Assembly (NCBI GenBank): GCA_026387915.1
Contig: JAPLKS010000017.1
Location: 124,001-188,000, forward strand
DNA length: 64,000 bases
Source of the DNA: Gemmatimonadota bacterium
GTDB lineage: Bacteria > Gemmatimonadota > Gemmatimonadetes > Gemmatimonadales > Gemmatimonadaceae
Direction: 5' to 3'
Both the position numbers and the translations under genes were made by a program. This document shows, piece after piece, positions 23,786-32,350 of the stretch (position 1 is the first letter of the stretch; each line of letters opens with the position of its first letter). Below the pieces are notes generated by a model, which was not told the origin of the DNA, did no database searches, and worked only from the letters and a program-made list of their open reading frames with translations.

Positions 23786-25456
23786 CTAGAACCGGTAGCT
23801 GATCGAGGCGTACGTCTGTCGGCTCCGGTCAAGCGTGCCGGATTCTGCGTACGTGGAGAGCATGAGGTAGAGGGAGCGTCCGATGCCGATGTCAGCGTCG
23901 GTGCTAGTCCACGTCACGCGTGATGCCCCCGTGCTGCTGAGGGGCGTTGAGGACTCGCGTACCCCAGCACTGTACATCACGTGGAGCGCGCCGAAGGGCG
24001 TGGTTTCAACGGATGCGGACTGCAGGCGACCGGTACTTGCCGGCCCGTCGTACGTGGTCATGCGCACATGCATACCGATCTGCGCGCGGGTGAGTCGCGT
24101 GAGCGACGCCGAGGAGGTCACCGATTGCGTGGCGTCGGTGTTGCCGCCGGTGCTGCGGCGCACGTCGGAGCTGAGTCGCAGCACGCCGAACAGCGACAAC
24201 GCCCCGCCGCCCCACATGCCTTCGCGGAAGCTGTCGTCGAAGATGATTTCCGGGTTCAAGAAATCGCGATACAGTCGCACGTTGCGCCGATTGTCGAGCC
24301 CACCGTACAACGAAAATGCATCGGTGACGGTGAACTGCGCGGTGAGGAACGATGACGTGGGCGTGGTGGACGCGTGTTCTTGCGTGCCTTTCCAACCACG
24401 GTTGAAGTCGAGTTCTTGCGTGGCGTAAATGGAAAGCTTCGGGCCGTTGTAGGTGATGCGGGCGAAGGCGTATTCTCGGTCGATCTGACCACCGGCGTAC
24501 GAACCGACGCCGCCGAGCGTGAGCGACCAGGGCCGCGTTTCATCGCGTGTGTTATGGAGCTGCAGGTATGCGCCGTACTGTCGCGACAGGCTCGAGAGGC
24601 CGAGCGACACGGGGTCCGGTTGCTGCCCGGCGAATGCGCCACTGCTCCAGCGCTGTCCGTCGAGGTCGAGCGCGGCGCCGTCGAACATACCAACGGAGGA
24701 CAATGCCTGCGGGAACTGGCGACCGAGCGCGAGTCGAAGCGGCGAATGATCGGGCGTGTATTGAATCACCGCTTGATAGACGCGCGTCGTTTGTTCGTCG
24801 GGACTTTGCGTGGAAGTGCTCGGGCGTGTAAATGTCGACCGCTGGGCACGCACGTCGAGGGCGATGCCGATGGCCGAGCCGCCGAGGCGTTGTCCGTCGA
24901 GGCGCGCATCGATGCCCGGCTGCGCGAGCGCGACGCCGGCAGCGGGATTCAACAGCAGGTAGCGCAGGCCGATTCGGCCGCGGAGCGAGCCGCCGCTGCT
25001 GGCGCGCATGCTCGTTGGTGTCATCGCGCCGGTCAGAGTGGTCGTACTGGTGGCCAGGCGGGCCGGTGCAAAGCGCACGGAGTCGCCGATTTCGGCCTGT
25101 GCCTCAGCGGTTTGCCGAGTGCACGCCGCGCGTGAGGACGAGATATAGGTCACCACGAGTTCGCCAACGACGGTGCCGCCGCGTATGACGGCGAGTCGCG
25201 ATCCTTCGCGCAGACCTGCGTTGGTGCCGGCCTCAAGATACACCATCGCGCCGCTGAGGTAGCTAACGCGAGTCCACGCCGTCGTGGCGTCGGTCGTCGT
25301 CGTGGTGTCGGCGGTGTGGTTGCCGCGCACCGTGCGCGCGGCAACCGCACCGCCGGACTCCTGCGCGCCGGCGTGCGAGGAAACAGCGACCAAGAGTGCG
25401 ACGGCCCGTGCAAAGACGGGCAGTGTGCCAGTGTAGAGTCGCAGGTGCGCGGTCAT
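23786..25456 (-). CDS. predicted outer-membrane beta-barrel protein of the cytochrome operon
   Basis: A 556-residue exported protein that I do not recognise by family. The signal peptide ends at SHAGAQ. An SH3-like small domain follows (SYLSGAMVYLEAGTNAGLREGSRLAVIRGGTVVGELVV..., about residues 65-130). The remaining 400 residues alternate polar and hydrophobic residues with many aromatics and Gly/Ser/Thr turns, like a transmembrane beta-barrel. The last residue is Phe in SISYRF, the usual outer-membrane assembly signal. The ATG at 25456 overlaps the stop of the 46-haem cytochrome gene (ATGA), so it is translated with it. By analogy with porin-cytochrome conduits (MtrAB, PioAB, Geobacter Pcc) it may be the barrel that lets a multihaem cytochrome cross the outer membrane, but no sequence similarity to MtrB is visible to me. 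Confidence 0.68.
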   Translation of the reverse strand: MTAHLRLYTGTLPVFARAVALLVAVSSHAGAQESGGAVAARTVRGNHTADTTTTTDATTAWTRVSYLSGAMVYLEAGTNAGLREGSRLAVIRGGTVVGELVVTYISSSRAACTRQTAEAQAEIGDSVRFAPARLATSTTTLTGAMTPTSMRASSGGSLRGRIGLRYLLLNPAAGVALAQPGIDARLDGQRLGGSAIGIALDVRAQRSTFTRPSTSTQSPDEQTTRVYQAVIQYTPDHSPLRLALGRQFPQALSSVGMFDGAALDLDGQRWSSGAFAGQQPDPVSLGLSSLSRQYGAYLQLHNTRDETRPWSLTLGGVGSYAGGQIDREYAFARITYNGPKLSIYATQELDFNRGWKGTQEHASTTPTSSFLTAQFTVTDAFSLYGGLDNRRNVRLYRDFLNPEIIFDDSFREGMWGGGALSLFGVLRLSSDVRRSTGGNTDATQSVTSSASLTRLTRAQIGMHVRMTTYDGPASTGRLQSASVETTPFGALHVMYSAGVRESSTPLSSTGASRVTWTSTDADIGIGRSLYLMLSTYAESGTLDRSRQTYASISYRF

Positions 25457-27660
25457 GTGGTGCCTCGCGGGTGACAGGAGTAGCAGGTGGGGCTGTCGTA
25501 CTTGTAGCCCGAACGTCCTTGGTGCGCGCTGTCCATTTTGTTTTTCAGATGGCAGGTCGTGCAGACGAAGGATTTGAAATTCGTCGGCACGGTGTGGCAG
25601 TCGGCGCAGACGCTCCAGCGTCCTTTGTGTTTGCCTGAGTAGATCGGGAAGAATGACCCATCGTGATTGAACGTCGCGCCGCTCCACGTGGTGGTGGTGT
25701 GGCACGAGGCGCAGTCAGTGGGGAAGCTGGCGGCCTTGTGGTTGGGATTTGTGGTGGCGTCGTACTTGGCCTGATGGCAGCCCACGCACACCATGGTCTT
25801 ACCGTGGTACACGCCGTCGCCGTGGCACGAACTACAGGGCGTGCTCACGTGCGCGCCGGTGAGCGGGAATCGCGTGGCAGAGTGGCTGAACGTGGCCGGC
25901 GTCCATGCCGTGGTGGTGTGACAGGTGGCGCAGGTCGTGCCGAAGCCGGCCGCGGCGTGCGGCGGATTCTTCGTAGCGCTGTATTTCGCCTGGTGGCAGC
26001 CGACACAGTCCTTGGTCTTACCGCGGTAGACGCCGTCGCCGTGGCAGTCGGTGCACACCGCCGCGCGGTGCGCCCCGGTGAGCGGAAATGCCGTCGTACC
26101 GTGATCGAAGCTGGCGCCCTTCCACGACGCGGTGCCGTGGCACGAAGCGCAGGCGGTGGGATAGCCGAGCTGCGAGTGCGGCGGAAGCTTGGATGCGGTG
26201 TAATCCTTTTGGTGACACGACACGCACGCGGTCGGCTTGCCTTTATAGACGCCGTCCGCGTGGCACGACGCACAGAGCGCGGCCTTGTGGGCGCCGGTGA
26301 GCGGAAACTGCGTTAGCCCGTGATCGAAGGTGCTCGGCGTCCACGCGTTGGTGCTGTGACAGGTGGCGCAGGCGGTGGAGTAGCCGACTTGGGTGTGCGG
26401 CGGACTCTTTGTGGCACTGTATTTCGCCTGATGGCACGCAACGCATGCGGTGGGTTTGCCTTTGTACACGCCGTCGGCGTGGCAACCGCTGCACAGCACC
26501 GCGCGGTGTGCGCCGCTGAGCGGGAACTGCGTGGCGTTGTGATCGAACGTGCTTGGCGTCCACGCGTTGGCCGTGTGGCAGGTAGAGCAGACGGTGGAGT
26601 AGCCGATCTGTGCGTGCGGCGGATTTTTGGTGTTGTTGTAGTTCGCCTGATGGCAGGAGACGCACGCGGTGGGTTTGCCTTTGTAGACGCCGTCGGTATG
26701 GCAGCGGCTGCACGCCGCCGTCCGGTGTGCACCGACGAGTGGGAACTGCGTGGCGTTGTGATCGAACGTGGCCGGGCTCCAGCCGCTCGTCGTGTGGCAC
26801 GAAGCGCACGAGGTGCCGAATCCTGCTGCGGTGTGCGGGGGATTCTTGGTGGCGTTGTAGTTGCCCTGATGGCACGACGCGCACACGGTCGATTTTCCCT
26901 TGAACACGCCATCGCTATGACACGAGGCGCAGACCGCGGCTTTGTGACCGCCGGTGAGCGGGAACTGGGTGGCGTTGTGATCGAAGGTGCCGCCGCTCCA
27001 CGTGGTGACGCCGTGACAGGTTGAGCAGACGCTCGAGAATCCAAGCTGCGAATGCGGCGGCATCTTCGAGTTCGTGAAGCTTGCCTGGTGACAGGACACA
27101 CAGGCGGTGTTCTTGCCCTTGTACACCCCGTCGCTGTGGCACGAGATGCACAACGCGGCTTTATGCGCGCCGGCCAGCGGGAACTTGGTGGCGTTATGGT
27201 CGAAACTGCTCGGCGTCCACGCCGTGGTGGAGTGACAACTGGCGCAGGTGGCGGGGAAGCCGGCCGCGCTGTGCGGCGGATTCTTGGTGGCGGTGAAGTT
27301 GGACTGATGGCAGCCCGAGCACTCTTTGGTTTTGCCGCGGTACACCGCATCGCCGTGGCACGACGCGCAGGTGGCGGCTTTGTGCGCGCCCGTTAGGGGG
27401 AACTGCGTGAGTGTGTGGTCAAAGGTGCCGCCCATCCACGCGGTGGTGGTGTGGCACGATGCGCACGCCGACGAGAATCCGAGCGCCGAGTGTGGCGGGC
27501 GCGCGGAGGCGTCGAAGTTCTTTTGGTGGCACGACTGGCAGGAGGTCGCCTTGCCTTTGAAGATGTTGTCGCCGTGGCAGCCCGCGCATGAGGCAGCCCG
27601 GTGTGCGCCGGTGTGCGCCGGTGAGCGGAAAGAGCGTGACGTCGTGACTGAATGACCCAC
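25453..27660 (-). CDS. 46-haem cytochrome, C-terminal part after frameshift (30 CxxCH)
   Basis: This frame carries the C-terminal two thirds of a giant secreted multihaem c-type cytochrome. A perfect 10-bp tandem duplication at 27601-27620 separates it from the N-terminal part; genuine coding in this frame starts there (GAHRAASCAGCHGD), and the GTG at 27660 is only the first in-frame start. I count 30 CxxCH motifs in about 715 residues. The sequence is a chain of tri-haem modules, each of about 72 residues with the pattern FPLTGAHKAAxCxxCH, DGVYKGKxxxCVSCHQ, NPPH then CxxCH and TAWTPSTFDH. It ends in a distinct cap with CADCH, CTTCH and CYSCHPRG. The stop overlaps the start of the beta-barrel gene. 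If one repeat unit is removed, the whole gene (25453-28903) reads as a single 1146-residue protein. Confidence 0.8.
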   Translation of the reverse strand: MGHSVTTSRSFRSPAHTGAHRAASCAGCHGDNIFKGKATSCQSCHQKNFDASARPPHSALGFSSACASCHTTTAWMGGTFDHTLTQFPLTGAHKAATCASCHGDAVYRGKTKECSGCHQSNFTATKNPPHSAAGFPATCASCHSTTAWTPSSFDHNATKFPLAGAHKAALCISCHSDGVYKGKNTACVSCHQASFTNSKMPPHSQLGFSSVCSTCHGVTTWSGGTFDHNATQFPLTGGHKAAVCASCHSDGVFKGKSTVCASCHQGNYNATKNPPHTAAGFGTSCASCHTTSGWSPATFDHNATQFPLVGAHRTAACSRCHTDGVYKGKPTACVSCHQANYNNTKNPPHAQIGYSTVCSTCHTANAWTPSTFDHNATQFPLSGAHRAVLCSGCHADGVYKGKPTACVACHQAKYSATKSPPHTQVGYSTACATCHSTNAWTPSTFDHGLTQFPLTGAHKAALCASCHADGVYKGKPTACVSCHQKDYTASKLPPHSQLGYPTACASCHGTASWKGASFDHGTTAFPLTGAHRAAVCTDCHGDGVYRGKTKDCVGCHQAKYSATKNPPHAAAGFGTTCATCHTTTAWTPATFSHSATRFPLTGAHVSTPCSSCHGDGVYHGKTMVCVGCHQAKYDATTNPNHKAASFPTDCASCHTTTTWSGATFNHDGSFFPIYSGKHKGRWSVCADCHTVPTNFKSFVCTTCHLKNKMDSAHQGRSGYKYDSPTCYSCHPRGTT

Positions 27661-28730
27661 CCTTCCACGCGGTGGTGCTGTGGCACAGCTCGCACGTCAC
27701 CGGGAACCCCGATGCGACGTGCGGCGGATTCACCGATTTGTCGAACACCCCTTGGTGGCAGCTGACGCACGTCGATACGCGCCCGCGGAACACACCGTTC
27801 GCATGGCAATCGTTGCACGTGGCCGTGCGATGCGCGCCGGTCAGCGGGAAGCGCGTGACGCTGTGATCATATGGTGCGCCCTTCCACGCTGCGGTGGTGT
27901 GGCAGTCGGCGCACGCGGAGGTAAAACCGAGTTGCGAGTGCGGTGGACGTAGCGAGGCGGCAAAGTCTTTCTGGTGGCACGACTGACACACCGCAGACTT
28001 TCCCTTGAACACATTGTCGGCGTGGCAGCCGCTACAGAGGGCGAGGCCGTGTGCGCCGGTGAGTGGGAACTGCGTGGTGCTGTGATCGAACGTCGCACCC
28101 TTCCACGCCTGCACGCCGTGGCACGTCGTGCACAACGTCGGGAACGCCGAGGCCGCGTGCGGCGGCGCTGCGGTTTTGTTGTAGTCCGGGGCGTGACAGC
28201 TCATGCACGCCATCGGTTTGCCCTTGAACACGCGATCGGCGTGGCATCCCGCACAGTTGACGGCGCGATGCGCGCCCGCGAGTGCAAACTGCGTGAGGTT
28301 GTGATCGTATTTGGCGGAGTGCCAAGTCGAGACGTCGTGGCACGATGCGCAATCCTGTGAAAATCCCGCGCCCTGATGGTCCGGCGAGGTCGCGCTCCGG
28401 AACGTGCCCGCGTGGCAGCCGACGCACGTCGTGGGACGGCCGCGATACTGGCCTTGTCCCGGCACGGATCCGGTGTGGCACCCTTCGCACGAGACACCAA
28501 CGTGTGCGCCGCGGAGCGGAAAGCGGGTGAGTTCGTGGGCACGCGCCATGCGTGCGACGTCTACAAAGCTGCGCGTCGTGTGGCATCGGTCGCACGTGGT
28601 GCCGAACTCGCTCTTGTGTACGTCCGTGTGGCACGACGCACAGCTCGACGTGACGGTCGAGAAGACCAACGACTTGTGGCAGCTCACGCACTCGGTGCGC
28701 TGATGTGCGCCGTCGAGTGGAAAGCGACCC
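25640..28730 (-). repeat. tri-haem module repeat, period about 216-225 bp
   Basis: At least 14 in-frame copies of a unit starting at gccggtgagcgggaa-type sequence on the plus strand (FPLTGAH on the protein), at about 25857, 26078, 26297, 26516, 26736, 26951, 27174, 27390, 27615, 27838, 28058, 28275, 28505 and 28709. Each unit encodes three CxxCH motifs. The central copies are the most alike, which suggests recent duplication or gene conversion. Confidence 0.85.
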
Positions 28731-28903
28731 TCCGCGTGGCGGAAGGTTGAGGCGATGACCGCTGGCTTCCATCCGTCAGCGCGGTGGCACCCACTGCACG
28801 CGCCAATGGATGGACCATGCGGATTGTCGGCGCCTTGTGCGTGTGCGGGTTGACCCGCGAGTGCGAGCACGAGCGCGGCGAGGCCGGCGTGCGACCATGT
28901 CAT
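27419..28903 (-). CDS. 46-haem cytochrome, N-terminal part (signal peptide plus 16 CxxCH)
   Basis: N-terminal part of the giant multihaem cytochrome. The ATG at 28903 overlaps the stop of the 23-haem gene (ATGA) and has GGGAGATC 8 bases upstream. A signal peptide (MTWSHAGLAALVLALAGQPAHAQ, cut after AHA) directs it to the periplasm, where haem is attached to CxxCH. Sixteen motifs lie in about the first 430 residues, in the same tri-haem repeats as the C-terminal part. After HDVTLFPLTGAHR (about 27611) this frame leaves the repeat pattern and runs as nonsense until the stop at 27419, because of the 10-bp tandem duplication at 27601-27620. With one copy removed, 3441 bases (1147 codons) read through. 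The duplication may be real, phase-variable or an assembly error. Confidence 0.8.
   Translation of the reverse strand: MTWSHAGLAALVLALAGQPAHAQGADNPHGPSIGACSGCHRADGWKPAVIASTFRHAEGRFPLDGAHQRTECVSCHKSLVFSTVTSSCASCHTDVHKSEFGTTCDRCHTTRSFVDVARMARAHELTRFPLRGAHVGVSCEGCHTGSVPGQGQYRGRPTTCVGCHAGTFRSATSPDHQGAGFSQDCASCHDVSTWHSAKYDHNLTQFALAGAHRAVNCAGCHADRVFKGKPMACMSCHAPDYNKTAAPPHAASAFPTLCTTCHGVQAWKGATFDHSTTQFPLTGAHGLALCSGCHADNVFKGKSAVCQSCHQKDFAASLRPPHSQLGFTSACADCHTTAAWKGAPYDHSVTRFPLTGAHRTATCNDCHANGVFRGRVSTCVSCHQGVFDKSVNPPHVASGFPVTCELCHSTTAWKGGSFSHDVTLFPLTGAHRRTPGCLMRGLPRRQHLQRQGDLLPVVPPKELRRLRAPATLGARILVGVRIVPHHHRVDGRHL
27601..27620 (-). repeat. 10-bp tandem duplication causing a frameshift
   Basis: Two perfect head-to-tail copies of gtgtgcgccg. 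All other modules of the same gene have a single copy at this position (for example near 26507 and 26727). The extra 10 bases shift the reading frame. Confidence 0.95.
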
Positions 28904-30903
28904 TTCGATCTCCCGGTGGGCACTTTGGCGTGACAGCTTTCGCACGCCCCGGCGAGGGGGCGGTAGATGACGCGTTGTTGAGCGTCGCGGCGATGGCACA
29001 ACGCGCACGCCGTACGCGCGTGCGCGCCAGCGAGCGAGAAGGTCGCGTCGCGATCGTGATTGAATCGGGTCGCAGGGGCAAAGCTCGCGATGCCGTGACA
29101 CGACTCGCAGGCGCCGCCATCCTTGCGGCCGCCGAACTGGCTCCCGTGCGGCGTGTCGTGGCAGGACGCACACCGATCGCGCCGCTGCGTGAAAGGTAGG
29201 GATGCGAGTTTGACTGGTGCCGCGATAAGTGTTGAGCTGGCGCCAACGGATTTCATAGCGTCGTGGCAGGCCACGCACGGCGCGGCCCGATGCGCACCGT
29301 CGAGTGCGAAGGAAAAATTTCCGTGCGACACGACCGTCACCGTCGACGGCCGAAACGCGGTGGCGTCGTGACAGCTGCGGCACCCTTGCGTGTTCGCGCG
29401 CGCGGCATCGGTGGTGAACTGCCCCGCGTGCGGATCGGCGTGGCACGATTCGCACGCGGTTTCCGGAATGGCGATGGCGACCTTCGCCGTGCCGAGCGAG
29501 GCCGCGAGGGTGAGCGCAGGCAGCCCGCGACGCGTGGCCGCGTGGCAGGCGGCGCATGGCACGGCAGCGTGACGGCCCTCGAGCGGCAGGCGTTTCGTGG
29601 CGTGCTGCGCGCGGGAATACGTGCTCGGCTTCCACCCGGCGTCCGTGTGACAGCCCTCGCACGCACCCTTGTCGGCGCTTGCGTTGAGTTGTCCGCCGTG
29701 CGCGTCGGTGTGGCAGGAGGCACACGCGTTGAACGACAGGTGCAGACGCACGGTCTTCGGTCCGCGTGCGTTGGCCGCGCGTGCCACGGCCGTATGACAC
29801 GCGGCACACTTCACCGTTTGATGGCGCCCACGCAACGCAAAGCGCGTCACCTGATGTTTGGCTAATGAAAAGGTGGAGGGCGCGAAGCCACTCACGGTGT
29901 GGCACGTGCTGCAATCCAGCGGCGCGCCGTTCTGCGACGCCTCTCCGGCATGGGCATCGGTGTGGCACGACCCGCACGTGGCGAACGGCGGATTCTTCTT
30001 CATGGTGGGGCCATGGCAGGCTTCACACCGCACCGTGCGGTGCTTGCCGTCGAGTGCATAGCGTGTGCGACTGTGGTCAAACTCCTTGCGGTCCACAATC
30101 GCGAAGCCGCGCGTCACGTGGCAGTCGCCGCACTTTGCTGAGAGACGGCCTTTGTGCGGGTCCTCGTGACAGGCCGAGCATTCTTTGTGGCCAAGCGGTT
30201 TGAAGAGCGGAACCGTGCGGCCGGCGGCCGTCGGCGCGATGTGCAACCGCGCCGCGAGGTGGCACTTGTCGCACTCCACGTCCGCGTGCTTTCCGGTGAG
30301 CGGATAGTCGCTATTGGCGTGGTCGAACTTCGGCGCGGGCTTCCACGCCTTGGCGTCGTGGCACTTGTCGCACGATGCGCCAAGTGAGTTCTGGTGGATG
30401 TCGTCGGCGCGGTGACAGGTGGCGCAGGTCGTTTCGAGCCCCAGCCACCCTGGCGCGGCGTGCCGCGGAAAGAGCGCGACCGCCGGCGACACGCGATTCG
30501 CGGGCGTGTGGCACTTTTCGCATTTGGTCGTTGCATGCTTGCCGTCGAGCGCCCACCCTGCGCGACGGTGATCAAACTTGGCGGCCGATCCTTCGGGCCA
30601 CGCGATGAGCGCGAAGTTCGTGCCCGCGTGATCGGGGTGACAGCTCGCGCACGGTTTGCCACCGGCCTTCATTTCGCGCGCATGCAAGCCGCGGTTCTTG
30701 TCGACGGTCCACGCGAGATCTTTGTGACACGCGAGGCACAGTTGCGCCATTGGCTCTTTGCGGAGCCCGTGGCACTTGATGCAGTTGGCCGGACCTTCGA
30801 GGTTGGCGTGCGCCTTGGCGAGCGCGCCGGGCGAGATCTGCCCGAACGCGCTCGATGTGGCCAGCAGCAGCCACGGGAGCACACGCCACACTCGGCGCAT
30901 CAT
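28900..30903 (-). CDS. 23-haem secreted c-type cytochrome
   Basis: A 667-residue protein with a signal peptide (WRVLPWLLLATSSAFGQ) and 23 CxxCH haem-binding motifs that I counted from CIKCH near the N-terminus to CESCHAKVP near the C-terminus. The pairing of CxxCH with additional His residues (for example FDHRRAGWALDGKH, KFDHANSDYPLTGKH) gives bis-His haem ligation in the doubled-CxxCH/cytochrome c3 style. Modules of the type DYPLTGKHADVECDKCH repeat throughout and are related to, but more diverged than, those of the 46-haem protein. It overlaps the flavoprotein stop and the 46-haem start by 4 bases each. It probably carries electrons across the periplasm between the membrane redox proteins and the larger cytochrome; direction is not known. 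Confidence 0.88.
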   Translation of the reverse strand: MMRRVWRVLPWLLLATSSAFGQISPGALAKAHANLEGPANCIKCHGLRKEPMAQLCLACHKDLAWTVDKNRGLHAREMKAGGKPCASCHPDHAGTNFALIAWPEGSAAKFDHRRAGWALDGKHATTKCEKCHTPANRVSPAVALFPRHAAPGWLGLETTCATCHRADDIHQNSLGASCDKCHDAKAWKPAPKFDHANSDYPLTGKHADVECDKCHLAARLHIAPTAAGRTVPLFKPLGHKECSACHEDPHKGRLSAKCGDCHVTRGFAIVDRKEFDHSRTRYALDGKHRTVRCEACHGPTMKKNPPFATCGSCHTDAHAGEASQNGAPLDCSTCHTVSGFAPSTFSLAKHQVTRFALRGRHQTVKCAACHTAVARAANARGPKTVRLHLSFNACASCHTDAHGGQLNASADKGACEGCHTDAGWKPSTYSRAQHATKRLPLEGRHAAVPCAACHAATRRGLPALTLAASLGTAKVAIAIPETACESCHADPHAGQFTTDAARANTQGCRSCHDATAFRPSTVTVVSHGNFSFALDGAHRAAPCVACHDAMKSVGASSTLIAAPVKLASLPFTQRRDRCASCHDTPHGSQFGGRKDGGACESCHGIASFAPATRFNHDRDATFSLAGAHARTACALCHRRDAQQRVIYRPLAGACESCHAKVPTGRSK

Positions 30904-32342
30904 CCGGCACGCGCCTGATCAGGCGGCAACGGCACGTCTTTCTCCACGATGCGCACCCCGAGCCGCTCGAGGAACGCAAAGGGTGCATCGCCGCCAATGC
31001 GAATGACCACGTGATCGTTCGGCAGAATCGTGGTCTCGCCGTTGTACTCGAGCACGGCGACATCGTTGCGAATTTCCCGCACGGTGCTGCCGAGCATGGT
31101 GCGTACGCGACCGGTGTCGATAAGCCGCTGAAGTTTGGCTTGGTTGCGCTCTTTGATGCGGGAGAACGCCTGGGCGCGATACGAAAGAATGACCTCGGTG
31201 CCCTTCTGGTTGGCGAGCCCAAGCGCCGATTCAACCGCGCTATCGCCGCCGCCCACCACGAGCACGCGCCGCCCAGCGAACGCCTCCATTTCGACGATGT
31301 CGTAAAATACTTTCGCGAGCTCTTCGCCCGGCACGCCAAGCCGGCGCGGCGTGCCACGGCGACCCATCGCAAGGACAACTCGGCGCGCGCGGTGCACACC
31401 GTCGGGCGTCTGAATGCGGAAGACGCCATCTTCGCGCACGACCGTTTCCACGCGCTGTTGCGTCTGCACCTGCAACCCCGTGTTGGCGACGATCGTCTCC
31501 CACACTTGCAGAAGCGTTTCCTTGGAGGCGTCGGCAATCCAGAGGTCGCCGTAGAGCGGAATGTGCACCGGCTCCGCGAGCAGCAGTTTGTGCCGCGGAT
31601 ATTTGCGCACCGTGTCGGAGAGCGAGCCTTGCTCGAGAATCACATAGCTCAGCCCGCAGCGCAGCGCCTCGAGTCCAGCGCTCAGGCCGGCCGGTCCGGA
31701 GCCCACAATCGCAACATCCACCGTGTCGGCATCACCGTCCGTGCGCACAGCGCCCGGAGGGAGGGACCGCGCGACGCCTTCGATGGCCATCTTGCCTTCG
31801 TTGATCGCGTTTTTGATGAGGCCGCGACCGCCCAGTTCACCGACAATGAAGAGGCCAGGGACGTTCGTTTCGAATTGGTCGTCAATCAGCGGCACCTGCA
31901 CGCGATTCACCGCTGAGCCCGTCGTCACGGAGATGGCGCCTACCGGGCAGCCACGCACGCATTCGCCATGTCCTTGGCAGAGCGCGTCGTCCACGACGGC
32001 CAGTTTGCCGCGTAGCGTGATGGCGCCTGGCTCGGGGCAGGCGGCCACGCAGGTGCCGCAACCCACACACATGTCGCCACGCACCATCGCGCGCAGCACG
32101 CCGCCGTCGGCTGTTGCCGGCTTGGAGTTGGGCGCCTGCACCAGTTCAAAGATCTGTTGCGGCACCCCACACCCGGGGCAGAAGGTAGAGCCTTGTGGTA
32201 CTACCACGCGGCACCGCGGGCACGGGCGCCCGCGGACGGCGGCAGGTGCCAACGGTGCGGACGACGGCGCGCCACGGGCGCGCAGGTGGAGCCACACCAT
32301 CAATGCGGTCAGCGCAAAAAAAGCGACGGTTGTTTCGAGCAT
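30900..32342 (-). CDS. membrane-anchored ferredoxin/FAD-NAD(P) oxidoreductase
   Basis: A 480-residue composite flavoprotein. Domains in order: one N-terminal membrane helix (residues 3-18), a zinc ribbon (Cys41, 44, 55, 58), a two-cluster ferredoxin domain, then a thioredoxin-reductase-like FAD/NAD(P) domain with VGSGPAG (about 213-219) and a second Rossmann motif VLVVGGGDSAVES. The first cluster motif is CVGCGTCVAACP (Cys92, 95, 98, 102). The second is CQGHGECVRGCP, where His125 replaces the second Cys. The ferredoxin and flavin domains should face the cytoplasm and exchange electrons with NAD(P)H. The ATG at 32342 lies 8 bases after the cytochrome b stop; the longer frame to 32450 overlaps that gene and is rejected. 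It overlaps the 23-haem gene by 4 bases. Confidence 0.85.
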   Translation of the reverse strand: MLETTVAFFALTALMVWLHLRARGAPSSAPLAPAAVRGRPCPRCRVVVPQGSTFCPGCGVPQQIFELVQAPNSKPATADGGVLRAMVRGDMCVGCGTCVAACPEPGAITLRGKLAVVDDALCQGHGECVRGCPVGAISVTTGSAVNRVQVPLIDDQFETNVPGLFIVGELGGRGLIKNAINEGKMAIEGVARSLPPGAVRTDGDADTVDVAIVGSGPAGLSAGLEALRCGLSYVILEQGSLSDTVRKYPRHKLLLAEPVHIPLYGDLWIADASKETLLQVWETIVANTGLQVQTQQRVETVVREDGVFRIQTPDGVHRARRVVLAMGRRGTPRRLGVPGEELAKVFYDIVEMEAFAGRRVLVVGGGDSAVESALGLANQKGTEVILSYRAQAFSRIKERNQAKLQRLIDTGRVRTMLGSTVREIRNDVAVLEYNGETTILPNDHVVIRIGGDAPFAFLERLGVRIVEKDVPLPPDQARAG

Positions 32343-32350
32343 CGCGTCGC

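Noticed and set aside
26320-27024. Plus-strand open frames opposite the multihaem genes, rich in Gly/Arg/Val
   Set aside because: They mirror the haem repeats on the other strand and have no independent start signals.
25640-28730. Regular repeats that could be taken for a CRISPR array
   Set aside because: The period is about 216-225 bp, copies are imperfect and in frame, and each encodes three CxxCH motifs; this is a coding repeat.
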